From Zygnema cylindricum (lineage: Eukaryota; Streptophyta; Zygnematophyceae; Zygnematales; Zygnemataceae), in contig JBBHKE010000218.1 of the NCBI GenBank assembly GCA_037447655.1, positions 22,977-86,976 on the forward strand: 64,000 bases of DNA, read 5' to 3'. Positions within the stretch are counted from its first letter, which is position 1; each line of letters begins with the position of its first letter. Both the position numbers and the translations under genes were made by a program. A model generated the notes under the pieces. The model was given only the letters and a program-made list of their open reading frames with translations. It did not search any database and was not told the DNA's origin. This document shows positions 42,427 through 54,909 of this stretch, in pieces.

Positions 42427-42598
42427 ACTGGAAGTCGAGAACGCGAAGGACCTTTTCCTCCGGAGAGAGTTTTCCCGCGCTCCGATTTCCGCGCCGTTAA
42501 CCATACCCGTTTTGTGGACACGCGCGGGGGTCGACCGCACGCTTCGCCTGCCTTCGGAAACCGACGACAGGCTGGAGGGCGAGACCGCCAGTTACAAG
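42427..42598 (+). CDS. Isolated exon-like segment, product unknown
   Basis: Between a CTACAG acceptor and an AAG|GTAAAC donor lies a 172-base open stretch. With one base carried in, it reads 57 codons in one frame (starting LEVENAKDLFLRREFS, ending EGETASYK). Codons are GC-rich at third positions, unlike the AT-rich surroundings, and composition is not repetitive. I do not recognise the family, and no partner exon is visible nearby. It may be an exon of a gene scattered by insertions, or a captured fragment. Confidence 0.35.
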
Positions 42599-43045
42599 GT
42601 AAACGAAAGCAGTTATGACTTGTAACTGACGTGAAGACGACGTGACGTCATAGATGGGGACTGTCGTGACGCCATACATACGACAGTAATTTTTTGTTTT
42701 CCCGGATTTTACGTACAGTTCTGTGGAAGTCGCACGAACTTCACAAAGACTTTACGTTTCCATGTTTTTACAATTTACTTTGGACGTCCGTACGTAATGT
42801 TGTTGTCCTTTGCCTAACGCACATTTGATCGATTAAAATTAAAAAATAAAAAGAGTTGTCATCGTTGATGTATCTGCCGCCGTTAGATCTCATATGCAAC
42901 GTAACCTATAAAAGACAAAATAATGACAGCCTGTTATAAGAGCAAAACGTTGACAACTTACAAGTGAAAAGATCTTGAGAACACACGTGTATTTTTTCTT
43001 GGAAAACAGCAAAAGCTTTTTGTTTTTTGTCTCGAGCGAATTGGC
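42599..43045. other. No gene recognised
   Basis: Contains several TGACGTC/GACGTCA-type words at 42628-42672. The rest is AT-rich. Confidence 0.4.
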
Positions 43046-43583
43046 TACGCCGCGCATCGTTATAGTGTCAAAGTTTAAATAGTGTGGAAGTAAATATACC
43101 GTCATTGACGCTAATTAATATTTTTTTTATTTTTTTTAAAAAGGTGTATTCTAATTTCGGCGTTTATGCTAATTTTGGGAACAGCCAAAAATGGAATATT
43201 CGTCGTACGGTTATATACATTAATATATGTATTTGTACAAAAATTTAAAAATCATACGCCGTCGTGAAATTCAAATATCCGTACATGTAAGACTAATTTA
43301 CGTGTCAGAAAAATCCCGTTTTTTTAGCGCACGATCCTATGCGTGCGCGTCTGATTTAACTCATTTTTTGTAAAATTTTCACTTGAAAGGTACTTTTTTG
43401 TACGGTCTGACATCGACCGTACACCACACTATTTAGATATTATTGTAATTCGTCCTTTACGCTATTTTGTACGGTACCTTAATTAACGTCAAGGAAAATT
43501 TAAATCATGTATCCTATTTGAGGAAAAAAATCAAAATTTAAGAACCCAAATTAGTGTCGTTGACACTAATAACGATGCGCGGT
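43046..43583. mobile_element. Family A-type element, inverted sister of 34751-35294
   Basis: TACGCCGCGCATCGTTATAG at the left and CTAATAACGATGCGCGGTG at the right. Internal words (GGTGTATTCTAATTTCGGCG; ATGCGTGCGCGTCTGATTTA) are the reverse complement of the 34.7-kb copy. GAATTGGCTA precedes it and recurs after the adjoining family C element at 44376, so the pair behaves as one inserted unit. Confidence 0.85.
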
Positions 43584-43584
43584 G

Positions 43585-44375
43585 GTAGTGTTGTGTATCG
43601 GTAAGGATTTGCCGATTACCGATATGGGCCTTTTTTCGGGTAGTCGATAATCGATATATTGGTATGATATATTCGTTATCGGTGATATCGCCAATAATTA
43701 CCCGATATTTATCGTTACTATTGGCGATATCACCGATATACAATAACTATTGGCGATATCTATACGGAACGTATAGATAAATGTACGGAAAGTACACTCA
43801 ACTGTACGTGTTATTCCCCGGACGCGCCGCCGGACCCCCTTCCCCCCCGATTCGATAAAAAAGTCGCGATATTTCCATCATTATTTCTGATTTAAGGGGG
43901 TTTTACGTGGGTACCCCCTTCCAAAATGTCCTTTTGACTGCTATTTTTTTATAAATGGCAGTTATGGCGGCATTCTGACAGATTTGTTTGTCTGCTATTG
44001 TTCGTCTGTTCGTCTGGTTTTCGAAAAAGTTTGATTTTGCAAATTTACAATGTATTTTTTTTTTTTTTTGCTCTATAATTTTAGAACTATAAACTATAAT
44101 ATTAAATTTGTCAACGTTTATGTGCCGCGTTAATCCGTAATAAATATCAGTTAAACAATGTACGGAACAAAATTTTACACGGGGCATACCACGCTATATA
44201 GAGACAATAGCATAATACAGTATATTATAAAGTACTATTGTATGCCATACTATACTATATTTTTTCCGATATGGAATTTGTGGTCTCGGACCGATATATC
44301 GGGACCTCTTTGATAACCGATAACTATCGGTATCGGTGTCATCGCGATAATTTTTTTTACCGATACACAACACTA
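43585..44375. mobile_element. Family C-type element (TAGTGTTGTGTATCGG subfamily)
   Basis: The left end TAGTGTTGTGTATCGG and the right end CCGATACACAACACTA are inverted repeats, with interior CCGATATATCGG-type palindromes at both ends and about 500 bases of unrelated centre. The centre contains an unrecognised minus-strand ORF at 43903-44187. Confidence 0.8.
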
Positions 44376-45081
44376 GAATTGGCTATGACCACTGCACGTG
44401 AACTGGTGTGCGCGTGCAGTGAGGCCGTACATTCAACGGAAGGTCAGGATTCGACGGGAAGGGTGACAGAGTTTTTTGCCAAAGCTGCGCCACGTGGCAC
44501 CACGATGACGCTAAAATGTCAAAATGTCAACGCACGCGAAGGTACTCGAAAACCCGACAGGCTAGGCTAGCGGCACCAACATTTTAACACCTAGGAAAAC
44601 AATGATTGAATTGTAGGCTATGTTGGCGCATTCTCTCAAACAAGGAGGCGAATCGTCTATCGACAATGTCCGTACGCCTGGTACATTTGACGTACGGGCG
44701 TCACCCTGTCATACAGGCGTGACTCGCTGCCATATCTTGTGGAATCGTACTTTCGATTGCCTGGAAAGTGACAGTCTGTCACTTTTTAGTCCTCCCTCTA
44801 GCTTCGGCCGACGTGGATATGACGATGGCAGATTATATCAGTCCCCTTCTTTGGTGGGGTGATCGCGCAAACCGTACTAGGATTTTCTGGCGTTCTGGCG
44901 CTGTAACCGTACATAAGAATGTCCTATTTGTACGGTTACCGGCAGAAGTACAGTGCCCCGGGCGTTAATAGAGTTAAAAACGCTGAATCGGTGGAACTTT
45001 TCTTTGGAAGAAAATGATGAAATAGCGTTGAAACATTAAGGGAATTGATAACGATCTACCACGCCTCCCTGCATTTTTATT
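44376..45081. other. No confirmed gene; GC-richer island
   Basis: 44385-44575 and 44620-44900 are richer in GC than their surroundings and hold short open frames (44238-44570, 44620-44862), but neither has recognised domains or clear splice sites. Confidence 0.3.
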
Positions 45082-45955
45082 TAGTGTTTGTGTATCGGTA
45101 AGGATTTGCCGATAACCGATATGGGCCTTTTTTCGGGGACCCGATAATCGATATATTGGTACGATATATCGCTATCGGTCTTATCGCCGATAAGTAGCTG
45201 ACAATATCGGCTACTTATCGGCGATAATGCCGATAACGATAACTGTACGAGCCGTACAGATAATTGTACGGCATGTACACTCAACTGTACGTCTTATTCC
45301 CCCGACGCGCCCTACTCACAACCCCTGAGGTACCTACCAATCAGATCATTTGTACAAGCCGAAAGTACAGTAGCCGACATAAGATGTGTACGGCTTTAGT
45401 ACGGCTCCAGTTAAAACGATGTACCTTTCACATCCGACGCCGTGGCTTTGTCCCTTTATTTTTTGGGATCCACTGGAAACCTGCCACGTGTCAATCCGGC
45501 GGCTTTTTTGGCAAAAGCCGCCAAAAAAGCCATTCCGAGATGCCGGCGCTCACGCTGACCGTCCGCTCGTATTTTCTCATTGAATGTCGTCCGTTCGATT
45601 CCGGCGGCGCGCATAATGTTATTTTGCATCCGTTGTACTTTGTGTCCGCCGTCTTTTTACCGTTCCATGATAATCAGTTTATCAGTACAATTTCGTACGT
45701 TCCCGTAAAATTGATGGTCAGTTAACCGCCCAAAAAGTACTACAAAGTGCAACGTATTTTTTCGTCAAATTCCGTACATTTTCCGTAAACAACCGTACAT
45801 TTCTCGTAAATTTACCATTCAGTTTACCGGACAGAAAGCACTCCGGACAGAAAGTACAGAAAGTACAAATATATCGGGACCGCTGACCGTTCGATAACCG
45901 ATAACTATCGGTATCAGGGTTATCGCGATAAGTTTTTTACCGATACACAACACTA
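45082..45955. mobile_element. Family C-type element, second copy of the TGTATCGG subfamily
   Basis: TAGTGTTTGTGTATCGG at the left, CCGATACACAACACTA at the right, with flanks TTTTTATT and ATTTTATT (7 of 8 match). The centre differs from the 43.6-kb copy and includes GTAC-rich words and a Gly/Ala-type hairpin near 45500 (GGCGGCTTTTTTGGC with its complement). Confidence 0.8.
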
Positions 45956-46251
45956 ATTTTATTATTATATAATTTAATTTCGCATTAACTATAATAAATC
46001 CTTAGCGGCTGACAAGGATGGACAATGTGCTACGAATGGTACCACTGCCAATCGTTTTTGGAGTTAATACTTATTCGGTCGCGACTTTTTCTGGCCGAAA
46101 TAATAAAATGGTGTTAACAACACTATTTGAGTGGGTTGGCTACTATTTGCAACGTCTCCATTCACTAAAGTACACCGTGGTCGCTATTAGGGTCAAGTTC
46201 CATCAGTCGTTTTTGTAATCATACGGCCAACTCTACGGGCCGGGTTAATTG

Positions 46252-46713
46252 ATAGCCTATTCCCACCGGAGCATTTGTAACTTTTTGCCCATTCCGATGA
46301 TTTTCACATAACTCATCGGAAAGCGGGTATTTTTTACAACAAAATTTTGGCACGTAATTCCAATTGAAGGTGTCATGTGACACGTCACACGCTTCAACGT
46401 CATCAAACATAGAAGCGAAAACAAACTTGCACTTTTTCAAACTTACTAATGCTTACTAATACGCGCTAAAACAATGAAATAGCCGTTCCGATGCTATTTT
46501 TTCTTCGTCAACTTTTGGGGTTACCGTTGGCCTGTTTCAAAGAAAGACCCAACCTTAACCCGACTTCAATATCAGGCAATATTTCGAGGAAGTTCGTTTG
46601 TACGGTTGTCAAAGAACTTCCGAGAACAACAAAGTCGGTGCTCGAAAAGTGGAACATTATTCAAACTCCCGTCTGTTGCGGAAGTGATTTTTTTTCCAGT
46701 GGGAATACGCTAT
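46252..46713. mobile_element. Family G inverted-repeat element, short copy
   Basis: Starts ATAGCCTATTCCCACCGGAG and ends GTGGGAATACGCTAT. Internal words (CTTCGTCAACTTTTGGGGTT; CTTCCGCAACAGACGG reversed) recur in 56467-57299. Confidence 0.7.
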
Positions 46714-46849
46714 GAGTCGATGTTCCATCACGTAGAGTCTGTAAGCCGGGTGTTATACATTAAGTGGCACCACGTGGGTTTTGACCGGATATTTAAAATC
46801 TTTTAGAAATCTTCACACCGACAAATTTCACTTCAAATCTTCACTTGCG

Positions 46850-47197
46850 TGCCACTTACCTGCGTACCAAGTCATAGTACGACAACAATTTTGTACTTTT
46901 TGCAAACGCCATTCTTTTACGCAGCTCATTTTTTAGAGTTCGTGTTTTCGAACATGACGAAAATCGTTGGCCGGAAATAGTGTGACGAAAGAGCGTTGCC
47001 AGAAATAGCGAGACGAATGACCGTTTCGAGATTACTTTTTTAATTTTCAGTTGCATTTTAAAAGATACATACCATGTGCAAATTTTGTCAATTTTCGTTG
47101 GTTTTCCATCGTGACACGTAGCTCATTCGTCCAACGTGTCACGATTCTATTTTTCTGTATTTGCCAACCCACCTCCTTCAGGTACGTTGGCAGCTAC
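46850..47197. repeat. Dispersed repeat shared with 61440-61800 (reverse complement)
   Basis: Words such as TTTTTAGAGTTCGTGTTTTCG, CGTTGGTTTTCCATCGTGAC and CCAACCCACCTCC are the reverse complement of the 61.4-61.8 kb segment. No coding potential. Confidence 0.65.
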
Positions 47198-48601
47198 AAA
47201 TAAAAACGAAGCGAGCGCCTCGCAAATGAACATCCGACGATCACTATTACCTCTCAGCCTTCACATAGTATTGGCAAGATTCGTTCTAATGTTGTTTCGC
47301 ATTTAAAAACAAAATAAACGGTAAGATTTAGTACAGATAGTCACGGATTTATGTAAACTACCCCACTTTTGGACTAATGGAACTCGACCATTAGTGTTAT
47401 AACTCTATATAGTTGCCCTTTAATTACGACCCTTTAACCAAAAAATAATTGATAATACATTTTCTCTCTTTAAGCTCACATGGGTACAATTTAATTATCC
47501 AATTCAAGAGATATTTAAATAACGTTATGTAAAAAATGTGTCCATCTATACTTAAACCGCTTGTTATTTTGTAGAGAAATACATAATAAACATAGATGTC
47601 TCCTTCGTACAAATTCTAACATTTTTACGAAATTTCGTTATTTTTCTAGTTTTAAAACTTTCGTATAATGCGTATACTTTTCGTACAGATAAAATGTACG
47701 GATTCAATGTAAACAAAACTACAAAAAATACGTACTGATATAAACAGGATAGTACTAAATGTACAATAATGTACCCTTAAAACCCTAAAGTCTCCTTTAA
47801 TTAATCCTAAGAAGTTTGAAAATACACGGACACTACATAAATGTACGAAACACTTAGAGCAGTATAAATGAAATATATGGGAATGTACGAAATTGTACCC
47901 TAAAAACCCTAAAATCAAAACCGTAAAAGTACAGAAATATACTAACACTCTACGTAGATGTACAGAAATAGACAACAGTTATACTAAAATATAAGAGGAT
48001 GTATGAGAATATTGTAACAGTAATAGTTGATCGAACTTGTTCGTAAATGGGTATTTAAGTGTTACGAATATAGAGTTTTGAATTTGGTAGACGTCCACGA
48101 AAGAATCGCACGATTTGGAGTTATATTTTAAAAGATATAGTGATTGGTGTATTTAGGCGACAACGCGAGGTCAATATAACAAGTGGGTATCATTGAAACG
48201 GGTTAAGGGTCAAAAGTAACCGCGGAATTTCAGGCGTACGTCTTTAAAGTACTAATAGTTGTTTAGTACACATGATGGTTTATTTCGTACGATTTTTAGT
48301 ACGAAACGTCATAAGTTAAAATTTGTAAATTTCGGAAGTAGTTTCGCGTGTAAAATTTATGACGCGCGAACGTGCAAAGTCGCGTTTCAATTCGCGCGCA
48401 CTTTTGCATGTAAATGTTACTTAGTAAAATGTAGCGTTTAATTGGTTAGAAAATGCTACGTAGTTAGTGAGAGATTTCGCACGCTTTTGCATTGGTTAGT
48501 CTGAGTCCTTGCTGATCAATGATTGGCCTAGGTAAAACCTGTTTAACGGAGCGTTGACTCTGGCCTGGCTAATCCAAGGCGATGATAGATAAATGGTGAA
48601 G
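47198..48601. other. No gene recognised
   Basis: AT-rich. GTAC-containing words and AAACCCTAAA blocks at 47780 and 47905 mark a short internal duplication on the minus strand (107-codon ORF 47652-47975 with repeated FCTF-type text). Nothing coding is supported. Confidence 0.4.
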
Positions 48602-48960
48602 TGTAAGAGAAAAGTAAAACATCTTTTCCTTTGGAAAAATTTGGAGAAATTATGACTGATCTTGGTCTTGAGGGATTAAAACCAAATAGGAGCATTTGCA
48701 TTTTGGCACTGAAATCTCTTGCAAACTAAGTAGTGTTTTAGTAGTTAAGAGATACAATTAGTAAAAGTGGAGACTAGTGGAAAACACTTTAAAAGAACGG
48801 TTGAGCCACGAGGGCAAGAGACCAAGCTAATGTTATGTGAACAGAAGTTTTTTCTGTGAGTGCTTTCTAATGTGGATGTGTATTTTCCAAATATGTGGAA
48901 TGTGTGGTTGAAATTGGTTGTAGTAATGGGATTTTCTGAGAGGTAAGAGATCCTATTACA
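48602..48960 (+). mobile_element. 5' LTR of a Ty3/gypsy retrotransposon
   Basis: It starts TGTAAGAG and ends CTATTACA, the short inverted repeat typical of LTR edges, and is followed two bases on by a tRNA-type primer-binding site. The left border is chosen from the TG/CA pair and spacing. No 3' partner is found in the window, so its length of 359 is provisional. Confidence 0.65.
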
Positions 48961-48962
48961 TA

Positions 48963-48974
48963 TGGTATCAAAAC
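48963..48974 (+). promoter_or_regulatory. Primer-binding site, initiator-Met tRNA type
   Basis: TGGTATCAAAAC matches the usual plant retrotransposon PBS TGGTATCAGAGC at ten of twelve positions. It begins three bases after the LTR end. Confidence 0.75.
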
Positions 48975-49727
48975 TTTGGTTAGAAACCAAGGAGAAGTTT
49001 GCTCACTCGAATATCGACTGTCGTACCCGGTGAGGGTGATCTAACCTCTGTCGGTAGAACCACAATGTGAAGTGGTAGGGGATATGAGGGAAACTAAGTG
49101 ATCACACTGCTAGTGACCGCTGACTAGATGTGAGGCGTGCTTAGGTCCTAATGACTAAGGCGGGGTGGGCAGTGTAGCCACCGCTGAAGCTCACTCCAAT
49201 TACCTAGAGGCGAAACAAACTTGCCTTCTCATAGCAATGATTCATATATATAGGGAGGGCTTGAAGCCATGAAGGGTGAGGATGTGAGGATTAGATTTGA
49301 AAAGATCCTGATGTAGTGGGAAATGGGAAATTTGCTAATGGAGGAGAAAAAAAGTGGAGCACTTTACTTCTTCAAGAGCAAAGGAGTCCAGAAATGACTT
49401 ACAACTTTTCAAACCCTAAATTGTTACCTTTGATTGCATTGAATTTTGCTGTTGCAAAATTTGTTTTTTTATTTCACCTTAAGAGCTTTCAATTTTGCTA
49501 TTGCAAAATTTGTGGGGAAGATTTTTAACTTTCTATTTCAATGTTTGGGAAAATTGAATTTTCACTAACTTACTTTTAATGTTTATTTGATTTGTCAGAT
49601 TTTGATATATTTCAAATGATTTGTTAAGGAGAGGAAGTCTTCGATAGGAGAAATCTGAGGACTTCAAAATCTGCTGCAAACTCTTTTGGATAATTATACT
49701 CTATATTTTATTGCTTGATTTTATTGT

Positions 49728-50945
49728 GTGATAATGGCAAATTCTGCATGGAAACGTGAAATGGAAAATACCTTGAATGTGTTGAACAAATGTAGTGTGA
49801 AATTAGTTAAAAGATTTAATAATCATGCTGTTGCAGTAGATGAAACAATTTATGAGTTGAAAAGTGAATTGAAGGATGTTAAGGAAAATATGAATGTTTT
49901 AAATCAAAAATTGGATGAGCTAATTAATTTAGTTCACACCAGTAAATGATGTTAATGACCAAAAGGGTGAGAGTGGTAAGAGAAATGTCAGTTTTAGGGA
50001 AGATGATCACGATAGACTTAAGAAGATAAGGGATCTGAAATTGTCTATCAGTGAAGCACCATCATTTGATGGTAAGAATATTGATGAGTTAGATGCTTGG
50101 ATTTTTCATATGGAGTATTATTTGGAATCTAGAAATTGGGATCGTGATGATAACACTTCTTTTGTTGTTAGCTGTCTGAAGGTGATGCTCAGATTTGGTA
50201 TTACACTTAGAGAAGATCTTATTTAATTTCTGATAATGCTGATTGGGAAGCTTTTAAGACCGCGATCAAATCGCGTTTCTTGTCTGTCACATATAAATCC
50301 AGAATGGAAGAAAAGTGGCTTAACTGTAACCGGGCTGGATTGCTGAAAGATTGTATTGTGGAATTTGACTCATCTAGCATTCATGTCATAGGTTTGACTG
50401 ATGAAATGGCTAAGTTGCATTTCTTGAATTATCTGAATCCCATACTGAAATCTGAATTGAAACATCAAAAATTTAATAATTTGAAATAACTACAAGATAA
50501 GGCATTAGAATTAGAGGATGAGTTGGGGTATAATCGTGAAAATCGATCACTCAAGGGAAATTTCAATGGAGTATCAGAGTGGGGTGAAGAGGAATTTGAG
50601 GAAGAGGGTCTGAATGCAGGTTTGATGAATAGGCAAAATATATTCAGGGGAAATCAGATAGGTGGACAGAGCGTTAACGCAGGAAATAAATGTCACAATA
50701 GACGGGGATACATTAAGAGTCCTAAACCAAGTATTAATGCTTAAAAACCCAATCTTAGCATTCCCACATGCACTATCTGTCAGAAAAGAGGTCATAAGGC
50801 ATTTGAATGTGCACAACTGAAGAAAATTAACTGTTATAACTGTGGAGAGGAGGGACATTTTAGCAGAGAGTGCACAGATCCGAAAAAGAAAGTCACTTGT
50901 TTTAAATGCAGAGGTCCAGATCATTACGCTAAGGACTGTACAAAT
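49728..50945 (+). pseudogene. Gypsy gag region with three zinc knuckles
   Basis: Broken gag polyprotein (capsid and nucleocapsid of a retrotransposon particle). 49728-49949 encodes a coiled-coil-like N-terminus (ELKSELKDVKENMNVLNQKL). After a stop and frame changes, 50041-50489 carries capsid-type text (APSFDGKNIDELDAWIFHME). 50766-50945 holds three CX2CX4HX4C knuckles: CTICQKRGHKAFEC, CYNCGEEGHFSREC and CFKCRGPDHYAKDC. Several stops and shifts make it non-functional as written. Confidence 0.9.
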
Positions 50946-51064
50946 TAGGGAACTCTTAAAAAAATTGATGTCAACGAAGGTCTTCAGGAAAATATTGCAT
51001 TATACCTGGCTGAACAGGAAGCCCAAGAGGTGGGAAACGGAAAGGACTAGCTAAAAGTCCTCAG

Positions 51065-54000
51065 TTGAGTCGATCACATCCAGAGGTTAAGGAGTTAACA
51101 CTAGAGGGCACGCTAATGAATGGAAAGGCTAGGATAGCTGGTTTTTTTTTTATGCTAACTACACTCTATAATTTGAACAATCCTTTTGATGAAACTCTTA
51201 ACAAAATACTTATATTAAGACAGTTAATTAACGATGACGCCAAACACAGTTTGATCAGATTCGAGTCTTTAGTGGAAGGGAAACCATTCAGAGTTATGGT
51301 GGATTCAAGTGCTACATAATTTAATTTCACATAAGTTTGTAGAGGAAAAAAAAATCCTACAGTTATAAGGGAAAAACCTTTGCATGTTCAAGTGGCAAAT
51401 GGTAATAAGTCCACATTATATTTACAAACTAATACAATAGAAGTGGATATCCAAGGTCATAAATTGAAAGTAATCTGTGAAATAATGAATTTGGGGAGTG
51501 AGGAGCTAACAGTAGGAAAACCGTGGTTAACATAACATAACCCTCAAATTAATTGGGAAACTAACACCATGAGAGTGAAGTTTGAGAACGGTTGGAAGGT
51601 TTTGCACGCATTACCTTCGAAAAAGTTGCATATAAATCATATAAATAACATGACCAAATCGGGAGTGGAAGGTTTGATTTTTGCTAAACAATTTAAAAAT
51701 CATTTAAAAGATAAAACAAATCATGCTTTCTTGTTATTAGTAACTAAGGCAGTAACTGATGAATGGGGGGGAGAAAACACTAACATTATTGTTATTCCTA
51801 AATCAGAGACGACTAAAAATCTTGAAAAACAAAATTTTGATTTTGTAACTGACATGAATACATCTGATGCTGCTGTAAAAGATTTGATTTTTGAATTTCA
51901 AGATGTTTTTCCAAGTGATTTACCCCAAAGAAGGCCACGTTCTCGAGATGTGGAACATGTTATTAACGTTGAACCTGGATGTAATCCTCATGTCACAAGA
52001 ATTTATAAACATAGTTTATTTGAGCAGAGTGAGTTAAACAAACAGATCAATGAGCTTCTAGAGAAAAGATATATTCAGCCCAACAAATCATCGTACGGAG
52101 CACCAGTTCTCTTCATCAAAAAGAAGGACGGAACGTTGAGGACGTGCGTCGACTATCATAGTCTGAACAAGATTACGGTGAAGGATAACTATCCGTTACC
52201 TTTAATTTATGATTTGATAGATCGTTTGAAAGGTGCTAAATTGTTTTCTTTGATTGATCTACGTAGTGGCTTAAATCAGGTGCCAATTTGAACCGAAAAT
52301 GTTGATAAAACTGCTTTTAGAACTAAAGTCGATCATTTTGAATCGATAGTATTGCCATTTGGTATGACAAATGCATCGCCTACCTATCAAAGATTAAAAA
52401 ACCAAACATTTTCAAATTATATAGATGAGTTTGTTCAAATGTTTATAGATGATATTCTAATTTACATCAAATCTAAAGAACAACATGTAATTCATTTAAG
52501 GAAAGTGTTGGAAAGGTTAAAGGAAATAAAACTATATGGAAAATTGTCAAAATCCAGTTTTCTTAAAAATGAACAATTATTTTTGGGACATATAGTTAGT
52601 GGGAAGGGTGTTAAAACAGATCCATCCAAAATTATTGCAATCCAAAATTGGAAGCAACCCAGTAATGTCACAGTAGTTAGATCATTTTGGGATTGGCCAC
52701 TTATGATAGGAAATTCATCAAGAACTTCAGTATGATCGCCGCACCTTTGACGGCTTTACTTTGGGATAAGGAGACGTTTGTGTGGGGAATCGATCAAGAG
52801 AGAGCTTTCGAGGAACTAAAAGGGAAGATGACCTCTGCCCCTAAACTAGTGTATTCTGATCCTGCTGGGGAATTTGAAGTTTTGATCACTGCTAATGCAC
52901 CGGATAAAGGTCTAGGTGCAGTCATAAGTCAAAAAGTCGGCAAACATTTTCACCCTATTGCTTTTGAGTCCAAGAAATTCAATGATGCTGAAAAGAACTA
53001 TCCAGCACAAGAAAAAGAATTACTCGCAACTGTTCATGCATTGGTGAAATGGCGTTGTTATTTGCATAATAAAGAATTTACAGTTCACTGTGATAATAAG
53101 GCACTCTCCTATCTATAGAGATTAAGTGATGCACAGATCATGACTGGCAGTTAGGTTAGGTGGATGCAGAAATTGGCATAATGTCAAACATATTCATGGA
53201 AAGACAAATGTAGTCACAGAAACCTTTAAGTAGATGTTTTGAAATAAATGTGGTGGTTTCGAGATGAATTGTTCTTAGATGTTGTTAAAAATGGTTATGA
53301 TAAAGATTCTTATTTTGCTGTGATTTGCAAGAATATTTTGGGAGGGAATTTTGACCCATTGAATGAGAGGCATGTCAAAAACTTTAGATTAGAAGATGGT
53401 TTACTATATTTGCGAACAGAGGATAGATTATGCATTCTTGAAGTGGGAGCCCTAAGAAAACAACTTTTACAACAAGCACATGAGCATTTAGGACATCTAG
53501 GTCAAGATAAAACTCTTACTCGGTTGCAGATTAGATAGTTTTGGCCCGTGACGGCAAAGGGGGTGTCGAACCACGTTGAAAGTTGTGTCCCTTGCGAACA
53601 GAGTAAACGTAGTAACCAAAAACCTAAAAGTCTCTTAAAACCTTTAGATATCCCCGAAAGACCATAGGAGTTTGTCAGTATGAATTTTATTGTTAGATTG
53701 CCAGCTACATCTAGAAAAAATGACAGTATCATGGTCGTAGTCGATAGGTTCAATAAAATGGCAATCTTTATCCCTTGCAAAACTACTCATTCAGTTGTAG
53801 ATATTGCAAGGTTATATTTTGACAACGTGGTCATACATCATGGAGTCCCTTTGTCTATAGTCAATGATAGGGATTCTAAATTCACGTCTGTATTTTGGAA
53901 AGAATTACAGCGAAATTTAGGCACTGAATTAAAAATGAGTACCTCTGATCATCCTCAAACAGATGGATAGACACAAAAGATGAACCGTACACTGGAGGAA

Positions 54001-54900
54001 ATGCTTAAGACTGTTTGCAGTGGAGTTCAAAACACATGGGAATCTAAACTGCCATTAATGGAATTTGCATACAATGCATGTAAACATGCTAGTACAAGAT
54101 TCTCACCGTTTGAAGTAGCATACGAATACCAACCGAGAGAAGCATAAGACTTGATAACAAGGGTTACTGTAAAAGAGGCAACAATACACCACAACACGTC
54201 ACAGTGCACAGCAGAAAACACCAAGGATCTCCCCGTAGCAACAGCAAGAGCACACAGAACTCACAGACAAGGTTGGGCTTTATTACTTGAAAGAGAGTAC
54301 AAGGTTGCGCTAGCTGTGTAGGTCTACTTGAGGTTTCATTCACTAGGTCTTACTCGACTATTTAAACTAACTAACTGCTAGTCAACTTAGTACTATACAG
54401 CTGTACACGTGGACCTTCACGGTCAACCGAGATCTATCCAAAACTTCCTTCTAGAACTACACATCTCAATCTACATTCTGCGGCGTTGCTATGCTGCGGT
54501 GCTACGCTGCTGCGCTACTAAGTTGCTACGCCGCTAAGTTGCTATGCTGCTATGCTGCGCTGGTCTGGAATCGCAGCTGCGTTGCTCTGGAATCGCAACT
54601 GCGCAGCTCTGAAATCGCAACTATAGCAGCCTAGCCCTAGCCACTAAGTACCCAATTCCGTAACTCTGTTACAGTTACTCAAGATAATAGGAGTTATGGA
54701 ATAGATTTTTGGGAATACATTCAAATAGTTTGGAAAACAATCCTGGATGCATTAGTGGAGGCACAAAAAATGCAAGAATTAATTGCTAACCGAAAACGGG
54801 GTGATTGTGTGTCAAGTGAAACTCGGTGTGCTCCATTGCCCACAAAAATCGCAGATCCAAAAAAAGCTTATCGAGATAGTGCCGACTCCAAGTTGATATA
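51065..54900 (+). pseudogene. Gypsy pol region: protease, RT, RNase H, integrase (inactivated)
   Basis: Order protease-RT-RNase H-integrase defines Ty3/gypsy. Protease: VDSSAT at about 51300 (usual VDSGAT), then a stop. [20 protein letters not shown], then the catalytic FIDDIL at about 52445, with a stop at 52289 and a shift near 52690. RNase H: NAPDKGLGAVIS at about 52893, where the first catalytic Asp of the family is Asn. Integrase: HEHLGH and CVPCEQ zinc residues (53480-53610), a core whose first acidic residue is Asn (SMNFIVRL, 53680), then VNDRDSKF and NRTLEEML. A solo LTR (54168-54673) splits the integrase C-terminus, which resumes to about 54900. No 3' LTR is found. Confidence 0.9.
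54168..54673 (+). mobile_element. Solo LTR (506 bp) inserted in the gypsy integrase
   Basis: Starts TGTAAAAG, ends CTGTTACA, and is flanked by GTTAC on both sides (54163-54167 and 54674-54678), a 5-base target duplication as made by LTR-retrotransposon integrases. The end portion has a TGCTATGCTGC and ATCGCAACT repeat block also seen at 3880-4045. It is younger than the gypsy element it interrupts. Confidence 0.9.
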
Positions 54901-54909
54901 AACCCAAAT

